Shown in pieces: positions 17,707 through 26,325 of a stretch of DNA of 52,312 nt; position 1 is the first letter of the stretch; each line of letters begins with the position of its first letter. Position numbers and translations under genes: made by a program. This DNA comes from Bacteroidota bacterium (GTDB lineage Bacteria; Bacteroidota; Bacteroidia; 2-12-FULL-35-15): positions 1-52,312 of the forward strand of contig CANIQT010000027.1 of NCBI GenBank assembly GCA_947469885.1, in the 5' to 3' direction. Under the pieces are notes generated by a model. That model did no database searches and was not told the origin of the DNA. It saw nothing but the letters and a program-made list of their open reading frames with translations.

Positions 17707-18423
17707 ATGAAATTAGATATTCTTGCTTTTGGTGTTCATCCTGATGATGTGGAACTTTCTTGTTCAGGAACGTTACTCAAACATATTTCTTTTGGAAAAA
17801 AAGTGGGTATTGTTGATTTAACCTGTGGCGAATTAGGTACCCGAGGCAGTGGCGAATTGCGTTTGGTGGAAGCAGCAAATGCTGCAAAAATCCTCGGTGT
17901 TAGTGTTCGCGATAATCTTGGAATGGCTGATGGTTTTTTTGCTAACGATAAAGCGCATCAAATTGAAATAATAAAAAAAATCAGGCAATACCAACCCGAA
18001 ATTGTTATTTGTAATGCAGTTACCGACCGTCACCCAGACCATGGTCGGGCGGCACAATTAGTGTCTGAAGCTTTTTTTTACAGCGGATTACTCAAAATTG
18101 AAACTTCTCAGGATGGTGTGAATCAGCAATGTTGGCGACCTAAAGCGGTGTATCATTATATTCAGGACAGGCAATTGAAACCAGATTTTGTGGTGGATAT
18201 TGCAGCTTTTGTGGATAAAAAAATGGAAGCCATCCAGGCTTTTAAATCCCAATTTTATAACCCGGATTCAAAAGAGCCAGAATCTCCTATTTCTGTAAAA
18301 AACTTTATGGAAATGGTGAAAGGTAAAATGGCGGTTTATGGCAGAGATGCCGGTTTCGATTATGCCGAAGGGTTTACTGTGGAGCGCAGCATGGGAGTTT
18401 CTAACTTGTTTGATTTAATTTGA
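17707..18423 (+). CDS. bshB1: Bacillithiol biosynthesis deacetylase BshB1
   Basis: This 238-aa PIG-L family zinc deacetylase removes the acetyl group from GlcNAc-malate in bacillithiol synthesis. The zinc motif HPDD is at about 11-14 (FGVHPDDVELSC), and the third ligand is in DRHPDHGRAA. GELGTRGS and NLGMADGFF are typical of BshB1. Length and start are normal. It implies that this organism makes bacillithiol as its low-molecular-weight thiol. bshA and bshC are not in the window. Confidence 0.94.
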   Translation: MKLDILAFGVHPDDVELSCSGTLLKHISFGKKVGIVDLTCGELGTRGSGELRLVEAANAAKILGVSVRDNLGMADGFFANDKAHQIEIIKKIRQYQPEIVICNAVTDRHPDHGRAAQLVSEAFFYSGLLKIETSQDGVNQQCWRPKAVYHYIQDRQLKPDFVVDIAAFVDKKMEAIQAFKSQFYNPDSKEPESPISVKNFMEMVKGKMAVYGRDAGFDYAEGFTVERSMGVSNLFDLI

Positions 18424-18460
18424 ATTAAATTCCAAAAACTAAATTCTAAATTCTAAAGTC

Positions 18461-18688
18461 ATGGATAATTTTCTTGAATTTTTTGTTAATTCATATGCTG
18501 GTGGATTCCTACTTTTATTACTTGGTATGTCGATGATAGTTGGCATCTGGAAAAATTCCATCATTGATAAACCCACAATAAGCGAAGATTTAATTGGGTA
18601 TCTGGGTGGTGTCGGATTTATGCTTATTGGTATTGGGGTACTTGGCTGCAAAATTTACGAACACATTCGAATAGCCGTTAATCAGTGA
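18461..18688 (+). CDS. Small inner-membrane protein, 75 aa
   Basis: Two hydrophobic helices are visible (GGFLLLLLGMSMIVGIW and YLGGVGFMLIGIGVLGC) joined by a polar loop. No family is recognised. It follows bshB1 by 37 bp on the same strand and is followed by a terminator, so it probably ends that transcript. Confidence 0.65.
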   Translation: MDNFLEFFVNSYAGGFLLLLLGMSMIVGIWKNSIIDKPTISEDLIGYLGGVGFMLIGIGVLGCKIYEHIRIAVNQ

Positions 18689-18700
18689 GTAACTACAACA

Positions 18701-18733
18701 AAAAATCCCCTCACCAAAGGCGAAGGGATTTTT
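18701..18733. terminator. Terminator after the 75-aa gene
   Basis: An AAAAATCCC stem at 18701-18709 pairs with GGGATTTTT at 18725-18733 across a 15-nt loop (inner pairs CTC / AAG are weak). The T run and matching A run would let it work in both directions, serving the small membrane protein and the convergent glycosyltransferase gene. The rest of 18734-18856 shows nothing clear. Confidence 0.75.
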
Positions 18734-18856
18734 ATGTAAAACACATAACATGTAAAATAAACGGTTCCTTACATCGCTTATTTCTGCATCAAATGTATAA
18801 TCTTAATTAACAAACAGAAAATTATTGAGATAGAACATTAATTTTTGTAGATAAAC

Positions 18857-20812
18857 TTAACCTCCCAAATTTGTAAGCGATTTCCAGACAATATTCAAGT
18901 CGTTTTGCACCCTGTAATCCTTCGAATAAGCCAAATTCAACCTGTTTTGTGTGTCATTTGTAATCGTAATATTTTTAATCGCATCAGCTGGAGATAATAC
19001 CGATGGTTTTAATTTAGGCAAGTATTCGTGTTTCTCGTTTCCATACCCTACCCACGATTTGAAACCAAACATTACTGCAAATACATTACTGATAAATCCG
19101 GTTTTGTTTTTTTGAAATAAAATTAATAGCGGTGAAAAAGCGATGAATAAAAGGCTTGCCAAAATATCGAACAACCTTTTGTTTCGTTTGTTTTTTGATT
19201 TACTGATTGAATTTACATCAATAATATACAAATCGCCTGCGGTGTCAATAGAATTACTGCCAATTATAGAAAGACTTTCGGGAGGTGCTATTTTAAAATC
19301 AACATCAGCCGACACTAAGGTGTGCATGTAATCAATAATTCCTTGTGACGAAATATCGCGGGAGCAAAAAATAACTTCGTTTATTTTATAAATTTCGATG
19401 ACCTCCTCTATCTGATTAATTGTTCCAACATAATTTGAATTGTCGTTTCCGCTTTCGTCAGCACTTATAAAACCCAAAAAACTTGCTTGTATTTTTGTTT
19501 GTTTGAGCAAATTATTTACTCTTTCAAATTCTTCTTGTTTGCCAATAATGGCAATCCGTTTGCTTTTGTCGGGATTGAGATTAAACGCTTTGAAACCTGC
19601 CACATGAAACGCTAATCGTGAAATTAAATAAGATAACAATACCCATCCAGTGCCCAATAAAATTAAGGCTCTTGAAAAACGATAGGCTTCGGGCAACAGT
19701 GAATATCCAATTAAAATAATGCCTGTGCCTACAAAAATTCCTCTTACAATTTTAAACAAACGAATAGGTTTGTCGTATCCACCGCTCAGATAAATGGTGA
19801 ACATCCAAATTAAAATGTACACAGGAAAAGCTATTTTAATCAATGTTTCGGAATAAGAACCACCGCCAATAAATTTAAAATTGGTGGCGTAATAGTCTTT
19901 TATCAAAAACAAACCAACCAAAATCAGTCCAAAATCGAAAGCGGGTAATGCAATGGATTTAAGGAAACGAATGATGATGGCTGCCCCGGCACGCAGATAT
20001 ATGGCAAAGTTAATAAGCACCGAAAATAGTTTTGCATTGTTTTGGGAAAAATGTTTTTGTGCAAAAATGACCATTGCTTTATAAAACACAAACACATAAT
20101 TAACACTGCTTTTTCGAGTGCTCTCTCCTTTGTAGTGTATAATGCGGGTTTCGGGGAAGTAATAATTTTTATATCCTCCCAAAATAATACGGTACGACAA
20201 ATCGATGTCTTCGCCATACATAAAAAAAGTTTCGTCCAACAAACCAATTTTATCTAACACCGATTTTCGCATCAGCATAAATGCGCCTGAAAGTATATCT
20301 ACTTCGGCTGTTTTATCTTTATCCAAAAAACCAAGATGATATTTTCCGAACAATTTTGATTTTGGAAATAGTTTTGATAAACCAAAAATTTTATAAAAAG
20401 CAACCGAAGGAGTTGGCAATCCTCTTTTTGATTCTGGCAAAAAATTTCCTTTACCATCCAACATCTTCACTCCTACTCCACCAGCATCTGCATGCGCGTC
20501 CATAAATACAATTGCTTTTTCAAAGGTATCTTCTTCCACGACAGTATCAGGATTGAGAAGTAAAATGTATTGCCCTGTTGCTATTTTTATTGCTTGATTA
20601 TTAGCAAACGAAAAGCCGGTGTTTTTTTTATTCTCTATCAGTTTTACTTCCGGAAACTTTTGTTTCACCATTGCCACAGAACCATCCACAGAATTATTGT
20701 CAACTACAAATATTTCTGCTTCAACATTCTTTACCGCCTTGTAAACAGAGTGTAAACACTGTTCCAGAAAATGTTGGACGTTGTAATTAACAATGATGAC
20801 AGTAAGTTTCAA
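18857..20812 (-). CDS. GT2 glycosyltransferase fused to a non-catalytic sugar-transferase-like half
   Basis: Residues 1-265 form a GT-A rhamnosyltransferase-like domain (TVIIVNYNVQHFLEQCL, VVDNNSVDGS, LLLNPDTVVEEDTF, FMYGEDIDLSYR). Next come several membrane helices (about 285-400) and a Rossmann-like region (RIAIIGKQEEFERVNNLL, about 420-435) as in the N-terminal half of polyprenyl glycosylphosphotransferases. The catalytic C-terminal bacterial-sugar-transferase domain is missing, since the protein ends at residue 651 after one more helix. It probably adds a sugar to a lipid-linked glycan on the cytosolic face. The start is a TTG 9 bp after the recR stop, and an in-frame TAG lies just upstream, so no ATG is available. 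Confidence 0.85.
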   Translation of the reverse strand: MKLTVIIVNYNVQHFLEQCLHSVYKAVKNVEAEIFVVDNNSVDGSVAMVKQKFPEVKLIENKKNTGFSFANNQAIKIATGQYILLLNPDTVVEEDTFEKAIVFMDAHADAGGVGVKMLDGKGNFLPESKRGLPTPSVAFYKIFGLSKLFPKSKLFGKYHLGFLDKDKTAEVDILSGAFMLMRKSVLDKIGLLDETFFMYGEDIDLSYRIILGGYKNYYFPETRIIHYKGESTRKSSVNYVFVFYKAMVIFAQKHFSQNNAKLFSVLINFAIYLRAGAAIIIRFLKSIALPAFDFGLILVGLFLIKDYYATNFKFIGGGSYSETLIKIAFPVYILIWMFTIYLSGGYDKPIRLFKIVRGIFVGTGIILIGYSLLPEAYRFSRALILLGTGWVLLSYLISRLAFHVAGFKAFNLNPDKSKRIAIIGKQEEFERVNNLLKQTKIQASFLGFISADESGNDNSNYVGTINQIEEVIEIYKINEVIFCSRDISSQGIIDYMHTLVSADVDFKIAPPESLSIIGSNSIDTAGDLYIIDVNSISKSKNKRNKRLFDILASLLFIAFSPLLILFQKNKTGFISNVFAVMFGFKSWVGYGNEKHEYLPKLKPSVLSPADAIKNITITNDTQNRLNLAYSKDYRVQNDLNIVWKSLTNLGG

Positions 20813-20821
20813 ATTGATGTG

Positions 20822-21442
20822 CTATTTTATAGAAAAAGTATTTTCGTAAAGCGTCCGATTTACAATGGACCTCCCAAGGGTAATTTCATCGGCATACTCG
20901 AGTTCATCACCAATGGAGATGCCTCGGGCTATAGTGGAGACGGTTATATTAAATTCTTTTAATCGTTTGTAGATATAAAAATTAGTGGTGTCGCCTTCCA
21001 TGGTGGTACTTAGTGCCATAATAATTTCTTTTATTTCTCCTTTCGATACTTTACCAACTAAGGTTTCCACGTTCAAGTCAGAGGGTCCTACTCCATCCAT
21101 AGGCGAAATAATACCCCCCAGCACATGATACACTCCTCTGAATTGCTGTGTGTTTTCAATTGCCATTACATCGCGTATGTCTTCCACCACACACACCAGA
21201 GTTTGGTCGCGATGAGGATTGGCGCATACTTCGCACAATGGTTTGTCGGAAACGTTGTGACAATTTTCGCAATAACGTAGCTCATTTCGCAACTTTATAA
21301 ATGCTGTTCCAAATTGAGTTACTTCGGTTTCGTTTTGTTTCAACAAAAACAAAACATAGCGCAAAGCCGTACGTTTGCCCACTCCGGGCAGTTTGCTGAA
21401 TTCGTTTACAGCTTCTTCTATTAACTTTGATGAAAATTCCAT
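20822..21442 (-). CDS. recR: Recombination protein RecR
   Basis: This 206-aa protein of the RecF pathway loads RecA at gaps with RecO. The N-terminal HhH motif [17 protein letters not shown] is followed by the zinc finger [16 protein letters not shown] and a Toprim domain ([15 protein letters not shown], then GPSDLN and [15 protein letters not shown]), and a final Walker-B-like EITLGRSI. The frame is open upstream to 21535, but the ATG at 21440-21442 gives the normal length. The glycosyltransferase gene follows 9 bp later on the same transcript. Confidence 0.96.
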   Translation of the reverse strand: MEFSSKLIEEAVNEFSKLPGVGKRTALRYVLFLLKQNETEVTQFGTAFIKLRNELRYCENCHNVSDKPLCEVCANPHRDQTLVCVVEDIRDVMAIENTQQFRGVYHVLGGIISPMDGVGPSDLNVETLVGKVSKGEIKEIIMALSTTMEGDTTNFYIYKRLKEFNITVSTIARGISIGDELEYADEITLGRSIVNRTLYENTFSIK

Positions 21443-21519
21443 TGATGCAAAAGTAATGATTTTGTTAATAGGCACGAACATTACATGGGGTTGTTGATTT
21501 TGTTTACTTTTACAAAAAA

Positions 21520-21797
21520 AATGCCACAGATTCACAGATTTTAAAAAATAAACTCAACTTGCTGGTTTAATTAAATTGAAAAGCCTTTGCGTTACTTATT
21601 GCCACTACCTTTAGGTAATGGTATTGATTAGTAACAGGAATTGGCTTTAGCCAAACTAATTGTTGTTGTTGGGCTAAAGCCAATTAAATAATTAATAATA
21701 TTCCACGACCTAAAGGTCGTGGCTATTGTCAATAGACCAGTACAAGTGTTTTTTCAACTAGTAATTTGAGTTTCAAAATTTGTGAATCTGTGGCATT
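21520..21797. repeat. Nested palindromic region between recR and rsmB
   Basis: An outer 17-bp inverted repeat (AATGCCACAGATTCACA at 21520-21536 and its exact complement at 21781-21797) encloses three hairpins: an imperfect one at 21602-21620 (CCACTACCT / AGGTAATGG), a 14-bp perfect stem at 21639-21652 with 21672-21685 (AATTGGCTTTAGCC), and a 20-bp palindrome at 21703-21722 (CCACGACC TAAA GGTCGTGG). The last three form a REP-like element that recurs at 45.55 kb. The region holds both divergent start regions. Confidence 0.85.
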
Positions 21798-21810
21798 CTA
21801 AAAAAATTAA

Positions 21811-23013
21811 ATGAAAATATACAGAGCAACTGTTTCGGCTGTCATTGATTTGCTTCAACAAATATTTGTAAATGGTCTTTATGCTGATAAAGTAATTGGT
21901 TATGCGTTAAAAAAAAATACGGTGTGGGGCAGTCGCGATAGGCGGTTTGTTGCCGAAACTACTTACCAAATGGTGCGTTGGTGGCGATTGATAAACGAAT
22001 TGGTGGACGAAAAAAACGATAATTATACGCTTCATTATTTTAAATTATTTGCTGCTTGGCGAATTGTAAACAACCTTGATTTGCCCGATTGGAAGGAGTT
22101 TTCTGGTATTGACAAAACTAAAATTTTGGAAAATTATGAACGATTAAAACACATCAGAAAGTTTCGCGAATCTATACCCGATTGGATGGATGAACTGGGT
22201 GTTGCCGAATTGGGCGAACAACGATGGACCACAGAATTAGCCGAACTCAACAAAATGGCAAAGCTGGTGTTGAGGGTAAATACGTTGAAAATAACTACCG
22301 AAAATTTACAACAACTTTTATTGAAACACGAAATTGAAACTACCGCCAATCCTCATTACCCCGATGCACTGCTCACCGAAAAGCGAACCAATTTTTATTT
22401 CATGGACGAATACAAACAAGGGTTGTTTGAAATACAAGATGCTTCATCGCAACTGGTGGCTCCGTTTATGAAACTGGAAGAAGGCATGACAGTGATAGAT
22501 GCTTGTGCCGGTGCGGGTGGAAAATCGTTGCACATGGCGGCTATGATGAATAACAAAGGCAAACTGATTTCGATGGATGTGGAAGAAAAAAAAATGGTAG
22601 AACTCTACAAACGCGCACAACGTGGAGGAGTAAAAATTATTGAAACACGATTGATAAACGAAAATGAAGTGGAGCGATTAAAAAATTCGGCCGACCGTTT
22701 GTTGCTCGATGTGCCTTGCTCGGGATTGGGTGTGTTGCGCAGAAAGCCGATGGATAAATGGAAATTGAGTTTAGATATCATCAACGAAAAAAAAGAGTTA
22801 CAACAAAAAATTATTGCTGACTACTCTCAAATGCTAAAGCCCGGAGGCATGATGGTGTATGCTACGTGCAGCATTTTGCCGAGCGAAAACCAACATCAGG
22901 TGAAAGAATTTTTAGATAACAATAAAGATTTTGAATTTATTGAAGACCGCAAAGTGCTGCCAAGCGAAGGGTTTGATGGGTTTTACATGGCACGTATGAA
23001 AAGGATTTGCTGA
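21811..23013 (+). CDS. RsmB/NOP-family rRNA (cytosine-C5) methyltransferase
   Basis: This 400-aa S-adenosylmethionine enzyme methylates a cytosine in rRNA. The N-terminal part (about 1-130) has the NusB-like helical layout typical of RsmB proteins. The SAM motif VIDACAGAGGKSLHMAAMM is at about 230-248. Motif IV LLLDVPCSGLGVLRRKP and motif VI MVYATCSILPSENQHQV carry the two Cys of the C5 mechanism. Length and start are normal. It is divergent from recR and has no close plus-strand neighbour. Confidence 0.92.
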   Translation: MKIYRATVSAVIDLLQQIFVNGLYADKVIGYALKKNTVWGSRDRRFVAETTYQMVRWWRLINELVDEKNDNYTLHYFKLFAAWRIVNNLDLPDWKEFSGIDKTKILENYERLKHIRKFRESIPDWMDELGVAELGEQRWTTELAELNKMAKLVLRVNTLKITTENLQQLLLKHEIETTANPHYPDALLTEKRTNFYFMDEYKQGLFEIQDASSQLVAPFMKLEEGMTVIDACAGAGGKSLHMAAMMNNKGKLISMDVEEKKMVELYKRAQRGGVKIIETRLINENEVERLKNSADRLLLDVPCSGLGVLRRKPMDKWKLSLDIINEKKELQQKIIADYSQMLKPGGMMVYATCSILPSENQHQVKEFLDNNKDFEFIEDRKVLPSEGFDGFYMARMKRIC

Positions 23014-23582
23014 TGCTTTTCTGATGTGCTGATGTGTTGATTTACCGATGTACCGATTTACGATGTACTGATTTTTGATACACTGAAATCTTGTAGAACT
23101 CCAAAAAAAAAATTCATCTCCCCTCAAAAAAATCATACAAATTTTTTCTATTCCACAGAAAAATTTTAAAAACAAAAAAGTAAAAAATCCAGTTTTTTAC
23201 TACCTCATTTTTTGCCAAAATGGGCAAAAAACATGTTTTTTCAAAAAATCTCGTCACCCCAAACCGTACGTTCATCATCCCAAACTGTCACTCACACAAA
23301 AAAACGACCGTTCGCTGATATTGGTTTGTTCAAACATAAAAAGTCGTTTTTTTTTACTATACTTTTGTGTCGTCAAAAGGCTTGACACAAGGTAGTTGCC
23401 AAAATACTTTAAAAATAGGTAGGCAGTAAAAAAAATCTAAAGCAAAAAAATACTGAAACAGAAAAAACAGAAAGTATCAGTAGTTATGAGCAAAAAAAGT
23501 GAACAGTTAACAGCGAATAGCGAAAAGTGAATAGTTAACAGTTAAAAGTGAATAGAGTATTTATTAAAAAAAAATAATTGTT
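23014..23582. other. 569-bp gap: short simple repeats and a -7 box
   Basis: No gene is visible. 23022-23085 is a decayed repeat of about 8-9 bp (variants of CTGATGTG and CCGATTTA). 23100-23340 is A/T homopolymer-rich. TACTTTTG at 23360-23367 fits the -7 consensus, and the leader from there to 23583 carries a second decayed repeat (variants of AACAGTTAAAAGTGAATAG, about 23500-23555). Confidence 0.5.
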
Positions 23583-24272
23583 ATGAAAAAAATAAAAAAT
23601 AAAAAAAAGCTTGGCATTTGGGAATTCCTGAATGACCAACCAAAAATTCAGAAACCTGAATATATGATTATGATGAGTGTGCCGCTTCCGGTGCATTCGG
23701 TTACAGGAACCATTGAGTTTCCTGATGATATACAGGGAAGAATTGACAGGGCTGACGAAATTTTGGCAGGTTGCACGGGTAATAGTTGGTTAACTATTGA
23801 TACTGCTATAATAACGGCAGGTCAAACTACAATTACCAATTACACCAATGCAGTAACCGGAAACCGTGCAGGATTGTTCAAAACAATGAACGATTATTTT
23901 CAAAATGAGTTATTGGCTCCGTTTCAGAAAAAAGCAGATTCGGACCCAATTAACAGTATCGCTATTTTGCAAAGCGCAAAATTTAAAATCAAATCGCAAC
24001 ACATTCCGCAAGTTCATCAGTTTGAAGTTAAACATGGAGTGGAATCGGGTACGGTTGAATTATCAGCCCCGGGAGGTCCTGACTCTCCTCATTTTCATGA
24101 GTGGATGTATTCTCCAGACAGAATTACCTGGACAAGATTGCGGGCATCTAACGTGGCAGAGAAACTTGTAGAAGGTTTGATACCAGGGGAGATGGCTTAT
24201 TTTACACATCAATTATTTGTCAAGGAAGTTGGGCAGGGAGTTAGTCAGATAATTGACATCAGAGTAAATTAA
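23583..24272 (+). CDS. Small protein with Fn3-like C-terminus
   Basis: This 229-aa protein starts with a Lys-rich, signal-less segment (MKKIKNKKKLGIWEFLNDQP). The central part (about 55-120) is helical with a TGNSW motif followed by AGQTTITNYTNAV. The C-terminal 80 residues (VESGTVELSAPGGPDSPHFHEWMYSPD, TRLRASN, LIPGEMAYFTHQLFV) look like a fibronectin type III-like sandwich. It resembles a family of small Bacteroidota proteins with the layout TGN helix plus Fn3, which I know without a function. A 21-bp repeat array begins about 12 bp after its stop. Confidence 0.72.
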   Translation: MKKIKNKKKLGIWEFLNDQPKIQKPEYMIMMSVPLPVHSVTGTIEFPDDIQGRIDRADEILAGCTGNSWLTIDTAIITAGQTTITNYTNAVTGNRAGLFKTMNDYFQNELLAPFQKKADSDPINSIAILQSAKFKIKSQHIPQVHQFEVKHGVESGTVELSAPGGPDSPHFHEWMYSPDRITWTRLRASNVAEKLVEGLIPGEMAYFTHQLFVKEVGQGVSQIIDIRVN

Positions 24273-24300
24273 GTAAAAAAGTGTGGTGCCTGAACAAAAC

Positions 24301-24510
24301 GGTGCGCCACTCAAACGAAACGGTGATTCGCTCAAGCGAGACGGTGTTCCGTTCAAGTGGGACGGTGTTCAGTTCAAGCGGGACGGTGTTCCGTTCAAGC
24401 GAGACGGTGACTAGTTCAAGCGGGACGGTGTTCCGTTCAAGTGGGACGGTGTTCCGTTCAAGCGGGACGGTGTTCCGCTCAAGCGGGACGGTGATTCATA
24501 TCTCCGTAAC
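24301..24510. repeat. 21-bp tandem array 2 (10 units)
   Basis: Ten units of exactly 21 bp start at 24301 and follow without indel, with a partial unit before them (about 24285-24300). Nearly all begin GGTG, share TCAAG in the middle and end GGGAC or GAGAC. Variation is concentrated at positions 5-9, 16 and 18. The unit is far more GC-rich than its surroundings. It lies between the Fn3-like gene and a T9SS gene. One plus-strand frame (GTG at 24281, stop at 24515-24517) spans it as SSGTVFR heptads, but five of six frames are open, so coding is unproven. Confidence 0.85.
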
Positions 24511-24632
24511 TGCTTAATAACCAACCAAAACCTCTTTTTCGGTGCGTAAAAACCCGGAAAAGGGAATTGGTTTGGTTTAATAAAGTAAATTTGGAGGGGA
24601 ATTAGGAATTAGGAATTAAAAATGAAGATGCT

Positions 24633-26177
24633 ATGAAAAAAAACGTACTAATTATTTTGATTGCAACACTCAGTGTTCAATTATTAAAAGCACAACCGGT
24701 TACTTTTCAACAGGTCGATTCAATATTATCAATTTATTTTTGTACACATCAAACAAATGATGGCGGATATATTACCGGTGGTGTGGTGCATGATCCCTCT
24801 GCTTATTTTGTACCCGGATGCTTGCTGAAATTAGACAGCAATGGAAATAAAGTTTGGAGTAAAAAGTTCAGTTCTGATTCATTGAATATTTATGTAGAAT
24901 TTTCGGAACAGACAAGCGATGGTGGATATATCCTTGCCGGAGAATTAAAAGATACAGCATCTGCTCATGAGAACTATGTAATTAAAACCGATGCCTCGGG
25001 TAATATGGTTTGGTCCACAGTATTTGGCAATGGCACTTTCGATTTTGTTAAACAGGTACATCAAACTAGCGATGGAGGGTATATAGTTGTGGGCTACGTC
25101 AACTCTGGAAACCAAAGTTTTTTAGTTAAATTAAACAGTTCCGGAATTGTTTCATGGTCAAAAAAGTATAATTTTTCCGTAAATGACCAGGCATATTCTG
25201 TAAAACAAACTAACGATGGGGGTTTTATTTTATTAGGAATTACCCAAGATTCCATAGATAGAATTTATTTAATAAAAGCCGATGGTTCAGGAAATACCCA
25301 ATGGGCAAAAACATATTCAGGTGCTGATATAGGTGCTTCCTCTGTTGAAATAACTAATGATGGAGGGTTTTTACTTACAGGATATATTGAATATAAAATC
25401 CTGCTTTTTAAAACAGATAATAACGGAAATTTGCTTTGGTCAAAAAAATATGGCAATCCGCTCGGTTGGGGAAACCATGCTGTTCAAACAAATGATGGTG
25501 GATATATAATAACAGGAGCCTTAAATGTCTCAAGTTGTTTTTTAGCTAAAACAGATAGTTTGGGAAATTATTCTTGGGCTAAAACATACAGGGATACATT
25601 AGGCAACTCAACTCAAGGTTGCTTTGTAAATCAAACAAGCGATAACGGGTATATTGTTTCCGCTTTAACCAATATCAATTTTAATATGCTTACAAACACT
25701 CCCCTGTATTTAATAAAAACAGATGCTAACGGGAATAGTGGTTGTAATGAAAAAACTTTATTATTGACAGACAGCACAGTCGCTATAACTGTAGCCCCTC
25801 ATTCAGTAACTGTTACACCCGGATTTAATACTTATAATATTATCATTACAGAAAGCAACTGCAACCCGGGAGTTACTCAATTATGCAATTCTACAGGAAT
25901 TGACGAAATTTCAAACACCGGTTCCGATATACTTATTTATCCTAACCCAACCACCTCTCAATTTACCATTACACTTAATGATGCTTCTACAGGCTCAGCA
26001 TACAATGCGGAAATAAAAATAATAAACTTACTTGGGGAATGTGTGTTACAACCTCCTCCCCTTCGGGGAGGTCGGGAGGGGCTTGTTGACATTGGTGCTT
26101 TATCAAAAGGAATTTATTTTGTGGAAGTGATTACAAAAGATAAACAAGTGATGAGGAGTAAAATAGTGAAGCAATAA
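24633..26177 (+). CDS. Secreted propeller-like repeat protein with T9SS sorting tail
   Basis: This 514-aa protein has a signal peptide (MKKNVLIILIATLSVQLLKAQ). About seven repeats of roughly 48 residues follow, each with a QTSDGGYI or QTNDGGYI strand and then LIKTDxxGNxxWSKxY, typical of surface-exposed Bacteroidota propellers. The C-terminal 90 residues are a type A sorting domain (LIYPNPTTSQFTI, IINLLGECV, LSKGIYFVEV) for type IX secretion. A C-rich palindrome is inserted in frame inside this tail, adding PPPLRGGREGLVD. A possible promoter has TTG at 24567 and TAAATTTG at 24586-24593. Confidence 0.9.
   Translation: MKKNVLIILIATLSVQLLKAQPVTFQQVDSILSIYFCTHQTNDGGYITGGVVHDPSAYFVPGCLLKLDSNGNKVWSKKFSSDSLNIYVEFSEQTSDGGYILAGELKDTASAHENYVIKTDASGNMVWSTVFGNGTFDFVKQVHQTSDGGYIVVGYVNSGNQSFLVKLNSSGIVSWSKKYNFSVNDQAYSVKQTNDGGFILLGITQDSIDRIYLIKADGSGNTQWAKTYSGADIGASSVEITNDGGFLLTGYIEYKILLFKTDNNGNLLWSKKYGNPLGWGNHAVQTNDGGYIITGALNVSSCFLAKTDSLGNYSWAKTYRDTLGNSTQGCFVNQTSDNGYIVSALTNINFNMLTNTPLYLIKTDANGNSGCNEKTLLLTDSTVAITVAPHSVTVTPGFNTYNIIITESNCNPGVTQLCNSTGIDEISNTGSDILIYPNPTTSQFTITLNDASTGSAYNAEIKIINLLGECVLQPPPLRGGREGLVDIGALSKGIYFVEVITKDKQVMRSKIVKQ
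26054..26084. repeat. C-rich palindrome inside a T9SS tail
   Basis: CCTCCCC (26054-26060) pairs with GGGGAGG (26064-26070), followed by GGGAGGGGC. It belongs to the same C/G-rich family as the elements at 26189, 34294, 34372 and 48611, and is read in frame within the upstream gene's sorting domain. Confidence 0.75.
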
Positions 26178-26188
26178 CACACCCCTAG

Positions 26189-26204
26189 CCCCTCTCGAGA
26201 GGGG
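26189..26204. repeat. C-rich palindrome
   Basis: A perfect 16-bp palindrome, CCCCTCTC then GAGAGGGG, lies 12 bp after the propeller-gene stop. It is of the same C-rich family as the in-frame element at 26054. Confidence 0.8.
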
Positions 26205-26220
26205 AAATAGCTGACGCACA

Positions 26221-26255
26221 AAAAAACTCCGTAAATAAATTTTACGGAGTTTTTT
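26221..26255. terminator. Bidirectional terminator
   Basis: A perfect 15-bp stem (AAAAAACTCCGTAAA at 26221-26235 with its complement at 26241-26255) and a 5-nt loop give T runs on either strand. It lies between the convergent propeller gene and the deoxynucleoside kinase gene and can end both. Confidence 0.9.
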
Positions 26256-26325
26256 ATCTGTGTAAATCTGCGTTATCTGTGGTGAATTATTTTTTCATTC
26301 TCCATTATCAATTATTCATTATCAA

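Noticed and set aside
24281..24517. 78-aa ORF of SSGTVFR heptads as a gene
   Set aside because: It starts with GTG, most other frames are open too, and variation is not biased to third codon positions. Kept only as a possibility in the array entry.
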